A stretch of 64,000 nucleotides of DNA from Lujinxingia sediminis. GTDB lineage: Bacteria > Myxococcota_A > Bradymonadia > Bradymonadales > Bradymonadaceae. Location: NCBI RefSeq assembly GCF_004005565.1, contig NZ_SADD01000015.1, positions 1 to 64,000 on the forward strand. Reading direction: 5' to 3'. Positions 54,113-63,066 of this stretch are shown here, one piece after another. Position 1 is the first letter of the stretch. Each line of letters opens with the position of its first letter. The notes under the pieces are model-generated. The model saw only the letters and a list, made by a program, of their open reading frames with translations, was not told where the DNA came from and did no database searches. The translations under genes were made by a program, and so were the position numbers.

Positions 54113-55648
54113 GTGTCCACACCCTCCCCAGTTATCGTCATCGGTTCGGGCTTCGGCGGCATCTCGGCGGCCATTCGCCTGCGCGCCATGGGCTACCCGG
54201 TCACCCTGCTCGAAGCCCGCGACCAGCCCGGCGGCCGCGCCAGCGTGTTCAAACGCGACGGCTATACCTTCGATGCCGGTCCCACCGTGATTACCGCCCC
54301 CTACCTCTTCGACGAGCTCTTTGAGCTGGTAGGCCGCGACATCAACGACTTTGTCGAGATGATGCCCGTCGACCCCTTCTACCGCATCACCTTCACCGAC
54401 GGCTCGGAGTTCGACTACGTCGGCGACGAAGACCGCCTCCTCTCGCAAATCGCCGAGTTCAACCTCGACGATGTTGAGGGCTACAAACGCCTGGCCGAGC
54501 ACTCTCGCAAGATCTTCGACGTGGGCTACACCCAGCTCGCCGACCAGCCCTTCGACACCATCATGGACATGATGCGGGTCGTCCCGGACATGATGAAGCT
54601 GGAGAACTACCGCTCGGTCTACAGCCTGGTGGCCAAGTACATCAAAGATGACCGCCTGCGGCAGGTCTTCACCTTCCAGCCCCTTCTGGTGGGCGGAAAC
54701 CCCTTCAACGTCACCTCGATTTACCTGCTCATCCACTGGCTGGAGCGCAAGTGGGGCGTGCACTTCGCAAAAGGCGGCACCACCGCGATCGTCGACGGGC
54801 TGATGCGCCTGCTCGACGAGATCGGCGTAGAGGTTCGCTTCAACACCCCGGTCGCCGAGATCGAGGTTGAGGGCGGCAAGGCAAAAGCCGTGCGCACCGA
54901 ATCCGGCGAGCGCATTGCGTGCCAGTTTGTGGTCAGCAACGCCGACCCGTCGATGACCTATAAGAAGATGATCGCGCCGGAGCATCGCAGCAAAAACTCC
55001 GACCGCCGCGTCGAGCGCGTCAAACAGTCGATGGGTCTCTTTGTGGGCTTCTTCGGCACCGACAAAAAGTACGAGGACATCAAGCACCACACCATCGTGC
55101 TCGGGCCGCGCTACAAGGGACTTCTCGACGATATTTTCAATAAGAAGGTCCTGGCCGACGACTTCTCCCTCTACCTGCACCGCCCCACCGCTACCGATCC
55201 CTCGCTGGCGCCCGAGGGCCACGACTGCTTCTACGTGCTCAGCCCGGTGCCCAACAATGAGAGCGGCATCGACTGGGAGGCCCAGGGCCCCGAGTACATG
55301 GAGCGCATCCTCAAAAGCCTGGAAGAGCGCCATATGCCGGGACTTCGCGAGCATATCACCACGCAGTTCTGGACCAGCCCGAACTACTTCCAGCACGAAC
55401 TTCGCTCGGCCAGCGGAGCGGGCTTTGGCCCGGAGCCGCGTCTTACGCAGTCGGCCTGGTTCCGTTACCATAACCGCTCCGAAGACGTTGAAGGGCTCTA
55501 TTTTGTCGGTGCAGGCGTGCACCCGGGCGCTGGCCTGCCCGGCGTGCTGACCTCTTCCAAAGTGCTTGAAAAGATCGTGCCCGCGCAAAACCCCGCCGAC
55601 CACCTGCCCATCCCCACAGCCTCCTCCCGGAGAAAGGTATCCGCATGA
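54113..55648 (+). CDS. crtI: Phytoene desaturase CrtI
   Basis: A 511-residue FAD-dependent desaturase with VIVIGSGFGGISAAIRL, the GGRASVF and DAGPTVITAPYLFDELF region and the C-terminal LYFVGAGVHPGAGLPGVLTSSKV, the carotenoid desaturase signature. It turns phytoene into lycopene-type products, the first coloured steps. GTG 54113 with GGAG upstream. The stop overlaps the CrtB ATG. Confidence 0.95.
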   Translation: MSTPSPVIVIGSGFGGISAAIRLRAMGYPVTLLEARDQPGGRASVFKRDGYTFDAGPTVITAPYLFDELFELVGRDINDFVEMMPVDPFYRITFTDGSEFDYVGDEDRLLSQIAEFNLDDVEGYKRLAEHSRKIFDVGYTQLADQPFDTIMDMMRVVPDMMKLENYRSVYSLVAKYIKDDRLRQVFTFQPLLVGGNPFNVTSIYLLIHWLERKWGVHFAKGGTTAIVDGLMRLLDEIGVEVRFNTPVAEIEVEGGKAKAVRTESGERIACQFVVSNADPSMTYKKMIAPEHRSKNSDRRVERVKQSMGLFVGFFGTDKKYEDIKHHTIVLGPRYKGLLDDIFNKKVLADDFSLYLHRPTATDPSLAPEGHDCFYVLSPVPNNESGIDWEAQGPEYMERILKSLEERHMPGLREHITTQFWTSPNYFQHELRSASGAGFGPEPRLTQSAWFRYHNRSEDVEGLYFVGAGVHPGAGLPGVLTSSKVLEKIVPAQNPADHLPIPTASSRRKVSA

Positions 55649-56598
55649 GCGCCGCACCCCGCTCTCAGCTCTCCACCTCCACCGACCTGGTGCGCGCCCA
55701 TGAGCAGATCCTGGCGGTGGGGTCGCGCTCCTTTCGGCTGGCCTCCTATTTTCTTCCGGTGGACTGCCGCGGCGATGCAGCCCACCTCTACGCGCTCTGC
55801 CGCCTGATCGACGACACGGCCGATGAGGCCGTGACCCCTCAAGCGGCCCGGCACGGGCTCGATGAGCTGCGTCGAGAGCTGCGCCGGGCGCGGCCGGCGC
55901 GCCCCCTGGTCGCGGCTTTTTTGCAGATGGCCGAGCGCCGCGCGCTCGACCTGAACTACGTCTTCGAGCTGATCGAAGGCGTCGAGAGCGATCTTGGCGA
56001 AGTCTGCTTTGAGAGCGACGCCGACCTGCTGCGTTACGCGTACCGGGTGGCCGGCACCGTGGGCGTGATGATGTGCGCGGTGCTCGATGTGCGCGATCCG
56101 CGCGCCATCGCCCACGCCATCGACCTGGGCGTGGGCATGCAGCTGACCAACATCTGCCGCGATGTGCTCGAAGACGCGCGCATGGGCCGCATCTACATAC
56201 CCACTCGCCGCCTGGAGGCTCGCGGCATCCGCGCGGAGCACCTGCTGGAGGAACGCGTCAACACCGACGCGCTCTCGGAGGTGGTCACCGACCTGCTCGA
56301 CCTGGCCGAGCATTATTACCTCAGTGGCGAGGCGGGCATGATCTACATTCCGACCCGCTCCAGAGCGGCGATCATGGTCGCCAGCCGCGTCTACCACGCC
56401 ATCGGCGAAAAGCTGCGCGCCCGCGGCGCAAACCCCATGCTCGGGCGCACGGTGGTCGCTCCCCTCGCGCGTCTCTGGTTTGCCGCTCGGGGATGCGTCG
56501 CCTGGCTGGGCACCCTCGGCAGCCCTGGCGAGAGGTTGCCTTCACACAACACCGATCTTCACCGCGAGCTGCGCGGACTTCCGGGTATTCAGTCATGA
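55645..56598 (+). CDS. crtB: Phytoene synthase CrtB
   Basis: A 317-residue squalene/phytoene synthase family enzyme: SFRLASYFLP, DDTAD (56-60, first Asp-rich motif) and GMQLTNICRDVLEDARMGRIYIP with the second Asp motif. It condenses two geranylgeranyl diphosphates to phytoene. Overlaps crtI by four bases and crtC by four bases. A GGPP synthase (CrtE) is not found in the window. Confidence 0.96.
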   Translation: MSAAPRSQLSTSTDLVRAHEQILAVGSRSFRLASYFLPVDCRGDAAHLYALCRLIDDTADEAVTPQAARHGLDELRRELRRARPARPLVAAFLQMAERRALDLNYVFELIEGVESDLGEVCFESDADLLRYAYRVAGTVGVMMCAVLDVRDPRAIAHAIDLGVGMQLTNICRDVLEDARMGRIYIPTRRLEARGIRAEHLLEERVNTDALSEVVTDLLDLAEHYYLSGEAGMIYIPTRSRAAIMVASRVYHAIGEKLRARGANPMLGRTVVAPLARLWFAARGCVAWLGTLGSPGERLPSHNTDLHRELRGLPGIQS

Positions 56599-57782
56599 GC
56601 AACCTCCTGCACCTCTCTCCGGCCGGAAGCGGCGTCCACCCCGATCTTCTCAAAAGCGCCGGCGGTTTTGCCTGGTGGTACCTCGATCTGATCGACGAGC
56701 AGGGCGATGGGCTGGTCTGCATCTGGAGCTTCGGGCTGCCCTTCTTACCGGGCTACGCCAGCGCCTCGCGCCGCGGTCAACCCCAGCTCCCCGAACACCG
56801 CCCCAGCCTCAACCTGGCGAGCTTTAAGGGCGGCAAACTCGACTTCTACGTCCTCCAGGAGTTCGAGCCCGAGGAGGTCTTCTGGGACGCCGCCGCCGAG
56901 GGCGATCGCTGGACCTTCGGACAGAGCACGCTCGAGAGCATCCAGGATGGCGAGGAGCGCCGGGTAAAACTCGACCTGCATCTGCGCATGCCCGACGGCC
57001 AGATCGCCACCGCCCTCATGGAGGCCCGGGGGCTGGCGGTGCATCATTCCGGCCAAAAGCCCGATGCGGCCCACCGCATCATCGATCCGCTCCCCGATCA
57101 CGACTGGGTGCCGCTTCTCTGCAACGCCCGCGCAAGCGCCACCCTGCACGCCCACGGTCAAACCTCGACCTTTGAGGGGCGGGTCTACCACGACCGCAAC
57201 GGGGGTCAGCGCCCGATGCACGAGCTGGGCATCGACGTGTGGACCTGGGGGCGGCTGGCGTTCCCTTCCCGCGAGCTGATCTACTACGTGCTGCATCCCA
57301 CCGACGCCTCCCGACCGGCGCAAACCCTGGTGCTGGAGATCGACGCCGGGGGTCAGGCCCGCCTGGTTCCAGATCTTCAGCTGCGCGAGCGCCGTCCTGC
57401 CAAAAACCTCGGTGGGCTGCGCTGGTGGCCCGAGCAGGTGCTTGAGCGCGAGGGCCAGGCCGTCATCACCATCGACAACCGCCAGCGCCTCGACAGCGGA
57501 CCTTTTTACATTCGCTCTGCGGCCGACGCCCGTGATCTCGAGCGAGATGAGTCAGCCCGAGGCATCAGCGAGGTCTGCGACCCGGCCCGCATCGATCTCG
57601 ACATTCACCGCCCCCTTGTGCGCATGCGCGTCATGCAGAACACGCGTCCCAACTCCATGTGGCTTCCCCTCTTCACCGGCCCGCGTCAGGGGCGAGTGAG
57701 CCGGTTGGTGACAAGTTTCCTGCCGGGCGTAAACGCCGCACAGCAGGAGCAGCCCGCACCTCGCACCAGGGAGCAACGATGA
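56595..57782 (+). CDS. crtC: Carotenoid 1,2-hydratase CrtC
   Basis: A 395-residue protein of the AttH/CrtC beta-barrel type: SAGGFAWWYLDLIDEQGDGLVCIWSFGLPF near the N-terminus and a central WTWGRLAFPSRELIYYVL block. It adds water to the psi-end of acyclic or monocyclic carotenoids, giving a 1'-hydroxyl group. Overlaps its neighbours. The first ATG is coupled to the crtB stop (ATGA). Confidence 0.88.
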   Translation: MSNLLHLSPAGSGVHPDLLKSAGGFAWWYLDLIDEQGDGLVCIWSFGLPFLPGYASASRRGQPQLPEHRPSLNLASFKGGKLDFYVLQEFEPEEVFWDAAAEGDRWTFGQSTLESIQDGEERRVKLDLHLRMPDGQIATALMEARGLAVHHSGQKPDAAHRIIDPLPDHDWVPLLCNARASATLHAHGQTSTFEGRVYHDRNGGQRPMHELGIDVWTWGRLAFPSRELIYYVLHPTDASRPAQTLVLEIDAGGQARLVPDLQLRERRPAKNLGGLRWWPEQVLEREGQAVITIDNRQRLDSGPFYIRSAADARDLERDESARGISEVCDPARIDLDIHRPLVRMRVMQNTRPNSMWLPLFTGPRQGRVSRLVTSFLPGVNAAQQEQPAPRTREQR

Positions 57783-59266
57783 GCGCCTCAAACGAACGGG
57801 TCATCATCGTAGGTGCCGGCATGGGCGGGCTCGCCAGCGCCCTGCGCCTGAGCGCGCAACCCGGCCTGGAGGTGCTCGTGCTCGACGCGCTCAGCGGCCC
57901 CGGCGGCAAAGTCGGCACCGCTCACCATCAGGGCGTGGGCTTTGATACCGGCCCCAGCGTGCTCACGATGCCCGACGTACTTCACGAGCTCTTTGCCTCG
58001 GCCGATCTTCGCCTCGAAGATCACCTCAGGCTCGTGCACCCCGAACACCTCTTTCGCTACATCTACCGCGATCTTTCGCTCGATGTGCACGTCGACCCGG
58101 CCGACACCTCAGCCTCAATCGCCGCAGCTCTGGGGCGAGACGCCGCCGATGATTTTGAAAGCTTTCTGGCCTACTGCCGCCGCATCTGGGAGGCGGCCGC
58201 CCCCAACTTCGTGATGGGCCCGGCTCCCTCGCTGGGCGGCGTCTTGAAGCTCGGGTTTTCGGCGCTCGCGAAGATGCGCGCCGTCGACCCGATGCGCACC
58301 ATGAAGGGCGCCATCGACGCACAGATCCGCTCGCCGCACCTGCGCGATCTTTTCTACCGCTACGCCACTTATAACGGCTCCGATCCGCGCCAGGCCCCGG
58401 CCACGCTGAACTGCATCGCCTGGGTGGAGCTCGGCATGGGTTGCTACGGCGTCGAGGGCGGCATGCGTCAGCTCGCCCGGGCCCTGCACCGGGCCGCCGA
58501 GCACAAAGGCGCGCGCTTTGCCTTTGAGAGCCCCGTTGAGCGCATTGAGACCACCTCCGAGGGCTTTGAGCTTCTGGTGCGTGGAGAACGCCTCAAGGCC
58601 GATCGGGTCATCATCAACGCCGACGTCGCCCACCTCGTCGCCGATCTTCTTCCTCCCCATACTCCCCACGGTCTCCAGCCCGACCCCACCCCTTCGATGT
58701 CCGGCTACACCGCGCTTTTCAAAGCTCGACGACGCTCCGATAGCCAGCGCGCCGCCCACCAGGTGCTCTTCCCACAGAGCGCGTATCTGGAAGAATTCGT
58801 CGACATCTTCGACCACAATCGCCCCCCGCGTGAGCCCACCATCTACCTCTGCGCCCAGGAAAAGGCGCACCGGGCCCAGGGCTGGGAGGATCATGAGCCC
58901 GTCTTCGCCATGACCAACGCCCCGGCCACCGCCCCCGACGGCAGCACCGGCGTGGACTGGAAGACGCACACCTCCTTTGTCACCGAGCGCCTCATCGGCG
59001 CGGGGCTCATCGACGCCGACGACACCCCGGTCTGGACGCGCACCCCCGAAGACCTCGCCAACACCTTTGTGGGAAGCCGCGGCAGCATCTACGGAGCGGC
59101 CTCCAACTCCAAATTTGCCGCGTTCAAGCGTCCGCCCAACCGCGCCCCCGGGCTCAACGGCCTCTACCTTGCCAGCGGAAGCGCCCACCCCGGCGGCGGC
59201 GTGCCCCTTTGTCTGCAATCCGGACGACAGGCCGCCGAAGCGCTGCTGGTCGACCGGGGCTGCTGA
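57779..59266 (+). CDS. crtD: Hydroxycarotenoid 3,4-desaturase CrtD
   Basis: A 495-residue CrtI-family dehydrogenase: VIIVGAGMGGLASALRL, GPGGKVGT and FDTGPSVLTMPDVLHELF, CYGVEGGMRQLARAL, and YLASGSAHPGGGVPLCLQSGRQAAE. Sequence and its position behind CrtC fit CrtD, which introduces a 3',4' double bond at the hydroxylated end. Overlaps crtC by four bases. Last gene of the cluster. Confidence 0.9.
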   Translation: MSASNERVIIVGAGMGGLASALRLSAQPGLEVLVLDALSGPGGKVGTAHHQGVGFDTGPSVLTMPDVLHELFASADLRLEDHLRLVHPEHLFRYIYRDLSLDVHVDPADTSASIAAALGRDAADDFESFLAYCRRIWEAAAPNFVMGPAPSLGGVLKLGFSALAKMRAVDPMRTMKGAIDAQIRSPHLRDLFYRYATYNGSDPRQAPATLNCIAWVELGMGCYGVEGGMRQLARALHRAAEHKGARFAFESPVERIETTSEGFELLVRGERLKADRVIINADVAHLVADLLPPHTPHGLQPDPTPSMSGYTALFKARRRSDSQRAAHQVLFPQSAYLEEFVDIFDHNRPPREPTIYLCAQEKAHRAQGWEDHEPVFAMTNAPATAPDGSTGVDWKTHTSFVTERLIGAGLIDADDTPVWTRTPEDLANTFVGSRGSIYGAASNSKFAAFKRPPNRAPGLNGLYLASGSAHPGGGVPLCLQSGRQAAEALLVDRGC

Positions 59267-59325
59267 GTGCTAAAGATCTCCGGCAGCACCTTCTCTAACC
59301 CCTCACCTGCTGCCTGGAGATGCCC

Positions 59326-59823
59326 ATGAGCGCCGCCTACAATCAGGACTTTTTCGTCTCCTGGGAAGAACTGCACCGCGATACCCGCCAGCTCTGCGCG
59401 ATGCTGATGGATGATGCATCCTACCCCTTCGAGGGCATCATCGCCGTGACCCGTGGCGGCCTCATCCCGGCGGCCATCGTCGCCCGCGAGCTCGACATTC
59501 GGCTCATCGACACCGTCTGCATCGCCAGCTACGAGGGCACCGAGGCGCAGGAGCGCTCCGAGAGTCTTCGGGTCATCAAGAGGGCTGCCGGCGATGGCAC
59601 GGGCATGCTTCTGGTCGACGACCTTGTAGATACGGGGGCCACCGCTCACAAGCTGCGCGAGATGCTCCCGGGCGCCACCTTCGCCACCGTCTACGCCAAA
59701 CCCGAGGGGCGCCCGCTCGTTGACCATTGCGTGCGCACCGTCACCCAGGACACCTGGATTCGCTTCCCCTGGGATATGGAGCTGCACTTTTCAACGCCGC
59801 TGGTGGAGCGACGCGGCCAGTAG
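59326..59823 (+). CDS. gpt: Xanthine-guanine phosphoribosyltransferase
   Basis: A 165-residue purine salvage enzyme: FEGIIAVTRGGLIPAAIVARELDIR, DTVCIASY and the PRPP-binding LLVDDLVDTGATA. The C-terminal QDTWIRFPWDME is the Gpt family ending. It converts xanthine/guanine to nucleotides with PRPP. ATG 59326 has GGAG upstream; an earlier in-frame ATG at 59320 falls inside that site. Confidence 0.95.
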   Translation: MSAAYNQDFFVSWEELHRDTRQLCAMLMDDASYPFEGIIAVTRGGLIPAAIVARELDIRLIDTVCIASYEGTEAQERSESLRVIKRAAGDGTGMLLVDDLVDTGATAHKLREMLPGATFATVYAKPEGRPLVDHCVRTVTQDTWIRFPWDMELHFSTPLVERRGQ

Positions 59824-59836
59824 CGAGCCTGAAGCC

Positions 59837-60373
59837 CTACTCCCCCCGCTCCACAAACGCCACCACCGCCTCGCCAACCCGCACCGTGGGCACCTCCTCG
59901 CTGCGCCAGCGTTCCAAGAGATCATCGAGTTCCCCGGCGACCGCCTCCACCCGCTCCACCTCGGCGCTGCGCCCGACGCTCACGTACATCTGGCGCAGGC
60001 GCTTGAGCCATTTCTTGAGCGCCACGGCCTGTCCCACAGTCAACCCGGCGGCCAGCACCTCCCCGTCGACCACCAGCGCGCGGGTCTGTCCGTCGCCCCA
60101 CCCGCCGAGCGTTACCTCAAGGTCGGCCACCTCCACCGCCTGCCGCCTCAAGCTCTCCCATTCCACGCGTTCCCGCGCGAGCGCTTTTGCCTTCTTATCT
60201 TTCTTAACCTTCCCCTTTTTCTCCTTATCTTTCGCAATCTTAACAGACACAGCCGACACCTCAGCAGCGTCCTCACCGAGCTCCGGCTGCTGACGGGCAA
60301 AGAGCTTGAGGCGTTTTTTAAACGATTTTCCCAGATGTTCAGCGCGGTGGGTGAGCACATCGATGGTGAGCAT
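59837..60373 (-). CDS. Lys/Glu-rich hypothetical protein
   Basis: A 178-residue protein with an N-terminal helical, basic region and a highly charged Lys-rich stretch (about 45-70, KDKEKKGKVKKDKKAK), followed by a compact alpha/beta part (VADLEVTLGGWGDGQTRALVVDG). No family is recognised. ATG 60373 has GGAG upstream. It converges on gpt. Confidence 0.6.
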   Translation of the reverse strand: MLTIDVLTHRAEHLGKSFKKRLKLFARQQPELGEDAAEVSAVSVKIAKDKEKKGKVKKDKKAKALARERVEWESLRRQAVEVADLEVTLGGWGDGQTRALVVDGEVLAAGLTVGQAVALKKWLKRLRQMYVSVGRSAEVERVEAVAGELDDLLERWRSEEVPTVRVGEAVVAFVERGE

Positions 60374-60552
60374 GGCGGCGTTCTCCAACAGTGGGTCAAG
60401 GGGCTAAAAATCTGCGAAAACTCTGCGGGTTAGAACCTTTCCACCCCGAAGCCTGCGTCTACTTTTTTAGCGTACGACGCCATGAGCAGCACGGCACATC
60501 ATCACGGCATGGCGCACCGCACACACAGCTTCCGATATCCCGGGGGGGACCC

Positions 60553-62193
60553 ATGGCATCGTTGCTTCGCGGCTTTGTGCGAGCCGCACAGCTTCATTGC
60601 ACACGCACAGCTTTACGCCTTGAAGGGGAGAGTTTCACCTACGAAGCGCTGGCCGCTTTGGCCGGGGCGATCGCCGCCCGGGTCAAGGCCAACGCCCCTG
60701 GCGAGACGCCCATTCTTGGAGTGTACGCCACCCACAGTTTAAGCGCCTACGCCGGCGCGCTGGCTGCCCCGGGCTGCGCCCGCACGCTGCTGGCGCTTGA
60801 CCCTTACGATCCGCCCCGGCGCATCAACGCCATCCTGGCGCATAGCGGCGTGGAGGCCCTGGTGGTGGGCGCGGAGGCCGCCGACCGCCTCGACGGCCTG
60901 CTGGAAGCCAGCGGCCGCCCGCTGCTCATCCTCACCCCGGAGCTCGACGAGCTGCGCGGGCTGGCCGCACGTCATCGCCGCCACCGCTTCGTCGACGCCC
61001 GCGCGCTGGCCCAATGCAGCGCCGAGCTTGAGGCCCCGGCGATGCCCGGCCGCCCCGCCTTTCTCACCTACGTGGGCGGCGCGCAGCGACCGCGTCCTCT
61101 AAGCCTCAGCCATCAGGGGCTTGTGCATTATATCGACCAGGTCACGCGCAGCCTCGATCTCGATCCCGACGATCGCGTCTCGCAGATCTTCGATCTGCGC
61201 CTGAGTCAATCTCTGCACGACATCTTCTCGACCTGGCAGGCCGGCGCCACGCTGGTGGCGTTGGGGCGAAGCGAGCGCCGCCTGCTCGGCCAGCGCATCC
61301 GCTCCCATCGCCTCACGCGTCTGGCCGGATGGCCGGCGCTGGCCGCCGGGCTCTGGCGCACCGGCGAGCTCGGAGACGGGGGTTTTGCCGACCTGCGCTC
61401 CTCCATCTTTTTCGGGGCGCCCCTGGACGCCGACCTCGCCCACGCCTGGCAGCAGGCCGCCCCCCGAAGCCTCATCACCTCGATGTGGGGACCGCCTCAG
61501 GCCGGACCGGCGCTGGCGACACGCGCCCTCAATGGCCGCAACATAACCACAAAAAAGACCAACAAAAACACCACCTTGCACACGAAGGACACCAAAAGCA
61601 ACGACGCCGAACGCCTCACCCTCTTCGACGCCCATATGGCTGCCACCATCACCCACGAGCTCCGGGCCAACGCCCCTGGCGAGCCCGGCGAGCTGGTGGT
61701 CAGCGGCCCTCAGGTCCCCTGCGGCACGTCGCCGGATTCCACCCGCGCGCCCCTGGTGGAGCTCGACTCGGCCACCTCGGAGGCACGCGCCGCACTACCC
61801 TCGCGCTGGCTGCGCACCGGCCACAACGCGCGCATCCTCGAAGGCGGCCAGATCGAGCTTGGCGAGCGCCTCGACGACCAGATCTACCTGGGCGGCGAGC
61901 TCGTCGACTTGAGCGAAATCGACCTCGCCCTGCAGCAGGCCTGCGGCCACCGCCACGTCGCGGTGGTGCCCTGGCCCCGCGACACCGCCTGGCCTGCGGG
62001 CCTTATCGCGCTGGTCGTCGCCAGCGCCGACCAACCCCTCGACGTGCAGGCCATCCTGGCCGCCTGCCGCCGACAGCTCCCCACCCACCTCGTCCCCGAT
62101 CGGGTGCTCCCGGTGCGTGAGCTTGCGCGCCTGAGCTGCGGCACGCCCGATCGCGACGCCATCGCCCGTCACCTCGAAAACGAGCGGAGCTGA
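60553..62193 (+). CDS. Degenerate AMP-binding (adenylation/acyl-CoA synthetase) protein
   Basis: A 546-residue protein of the ANL superfamily by overall layout, but its core motifs are altered: the nucleotide loop reads FLTYVGGAQRPRPLSLSHQG instead of YTSGTTGxPK, the RTGD motif is RTGH (421-424, Asp replaced by His), and the catalytic C-terminal Lys region (PVRELARLSCGTPDRDAI) has Cys where Lys is usual. An AT-richer stretch of about 20 residues (NITTKKTNKNTTLHTKDTK) interrupts residues 330-350. It may be inactive or have changed chemistry. Stop of this gene is followed after three bases by the AAC(3)-like GTG start. Confidence 0.75.
   Translation: MASLLRGFVRAAQLHCTRTALRLEGESFTYEALAALAGAIAARVKANAPGETPILGVYATHSLSAYAGALAAPGCARTLLALDPYDPPRRINAILAHSGVEALVVGAEAADRLDGLLEASGRPLLILTPELDELRGLAARHRRHRFVDARALAQCSAELEAPAMPGRPAFLTYVGGAQRPRPLSLSHQGLVHYIDQVTRSLDLDPDDRVSQIFDLRLSQSLHDIFSTWQAGATLVALGRSERRLLGQRIRSHRLTRLAGWPALAAGLWRTGELGDGGFADLRSSIFFGAPLDADLAHAWQQAAPRSLITSMWGPPQAGPALATRALNGRNITTKKTNKNTTLHTKDTKSNDAERLTLFDAHMAATITHELRANAPGEPGELVVSGPQVPCGTSPDSTRAPLVELDSATSEARAALPSRWLRTGHNARILEGGQIELGERLDDQIYLGGELVDLSEIDLALQQACGHRHVAVVPWPRDTAWPAGLIALVVASADQPLDVQAILAACRRQLPTHLVPDRVLPVRELARLSCGTPDRDAIARHLENERS
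61540..61602 (+). repeat. In-frame AT-richer insertion, resembles widespread ACCACGAAGACACGAAG-type repeat
   Basis: Bases encoding residues 330-350 of the adenylation-like protein are A-rich (AACCACAAAAAAGACC..., then CACACGAAGGACACCAAAAG), unlike their GC-rich surroundings. The wording is like the common intergenic bacterial repeat with AACCACGAAGACACGAAGG. It is in frame and has no stop, so it has been accepted as coding sequence. The match to that repeat is from memory, not a search. Confidence 0.6.
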
Positions 62194-62196
62194 GCC

Positions 62197-63000
62197 GTGC
62201 ACACCCTCACGCTGAATCACCTGCGACACGCACTCAGCGCCTTAGGCCTGGGGCCGGCGGAGCTCCTTCTGCTCCACCTCGACCTGCTCGCTGCCGGCCA
62301 CCTGCGCGATTGCCCGCTCCACGAACTGCCCTCGCGTTACTACGCCGCGTTGCGCCAGCTCACCGGCACCCGCGCTACCTTCGTCACCTCCAGCTACTCG
62401 CCGGCATTCGCCGCCGGCACCCCTTTTGACCGCCAGCTCACACCCACCGCCGCGCCCTTCAACGAGTACCTGCGCCGACTTCCCCGCGCCCACCGCTCCT
62501 CGCATGCCCTGCAATCGCTCTGCGCCGAGGGGCCGCTCGCCCACACCTTATGCGCCCGAGATACCCCCGGGGCCTTCGGCCCCGGCTCGGCCTTCGACAC
62601 CCTTCTGGCCCTCAACGCCCGCGCCCTCTTCATCGGCCTCGACCTCCAGCACTCACCCCTTTTGCACATCGCCGAAGCCCGCGCCCGCGTGCCCTACCTC
62701 GACCTGCGCGAGATCGAGGGCCCCTGTATCGACCAGGGCTTAAGCATGGAGCGGCGTTTTCTCTTTCAGCAGCGCCGCCTGCCCCAATCCATCACCCTCT
62801 CCACCATCACCCTCTCCCAGACCCTGCACGCCCGCGGCCACCTGCACGTGGTTCCCTTCGGCCGCACCCGACTCACGCTGGTCGACGCCTCGCGCCTGGT
62901 CGACACCGCCACCGAACTGCTGCTGGCCGACCCCCACGCCCTCCTGCGCTCGCGACCACCGCCGCCCCCCGGTCCCACACCACCGCCGGCGCCCCCTTAA
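62197..63000 (+). CDS. AAC(3)-family aminoglycoside N-acetyltransferase-like protein
   Basis: A 267-residue protein with the antibiotic N-acetyltransferase (AAC(3)/FrbF-like) pattern: LLLHLDLLAAG, FDRQLTPTAAPFNEYLRRLPRAHRSSHALQSLCAEGPLA, GAFGPGSAFDTLLALNARALFIGLDL and LLHIAEARARVPYLD. The usual RSxHP has Ala instead of Pro (SSHAL), so substrate range may differ. Starts at GTG 62197, three bases after the adenylation-like stop, with the Pro-rich C-terminus (PPPPPGPTPPPAPP) atypical. The family acylates amino groups on aminoglycosides or on sugars in natural-product pathways. Confidence 0.85.
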   Translation: MHTLTLNHLRHALSALGLGPAELLLLHLDLLAAGHLRDCPLHELPSRYYAALRQLTGTRATFVTSSYSPAFAAGTPFDRQLTPTAAPFNEYLRRLPRAHRSSHALQSLCAEGPLAHTLCARDTPGAFGPGSAFDTLLALNARALFIGLDLQHSPLLHIAEARARVPYLDLREIEGPCIDQGLSMERRFLFQQRRLPQSITLSTITLSQTLHARGHLHVVPFGRTRLTLVDASRLVDTATELLLADPHALLRSRPPPPPGPTPPPAPP

Positions 63001-63066
63001 GCGTCCACACACCTCTAACTTCCGACTTCGCATATCACCTGACGCCACGACGAAAAGGACGTGATC

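Noticed and set aside
53984-55657. 557-codon minus-strand open frame opposite crtI
   Set aside because: The plus strand carries an unmistakable crtI; the antisense frame has no domain.
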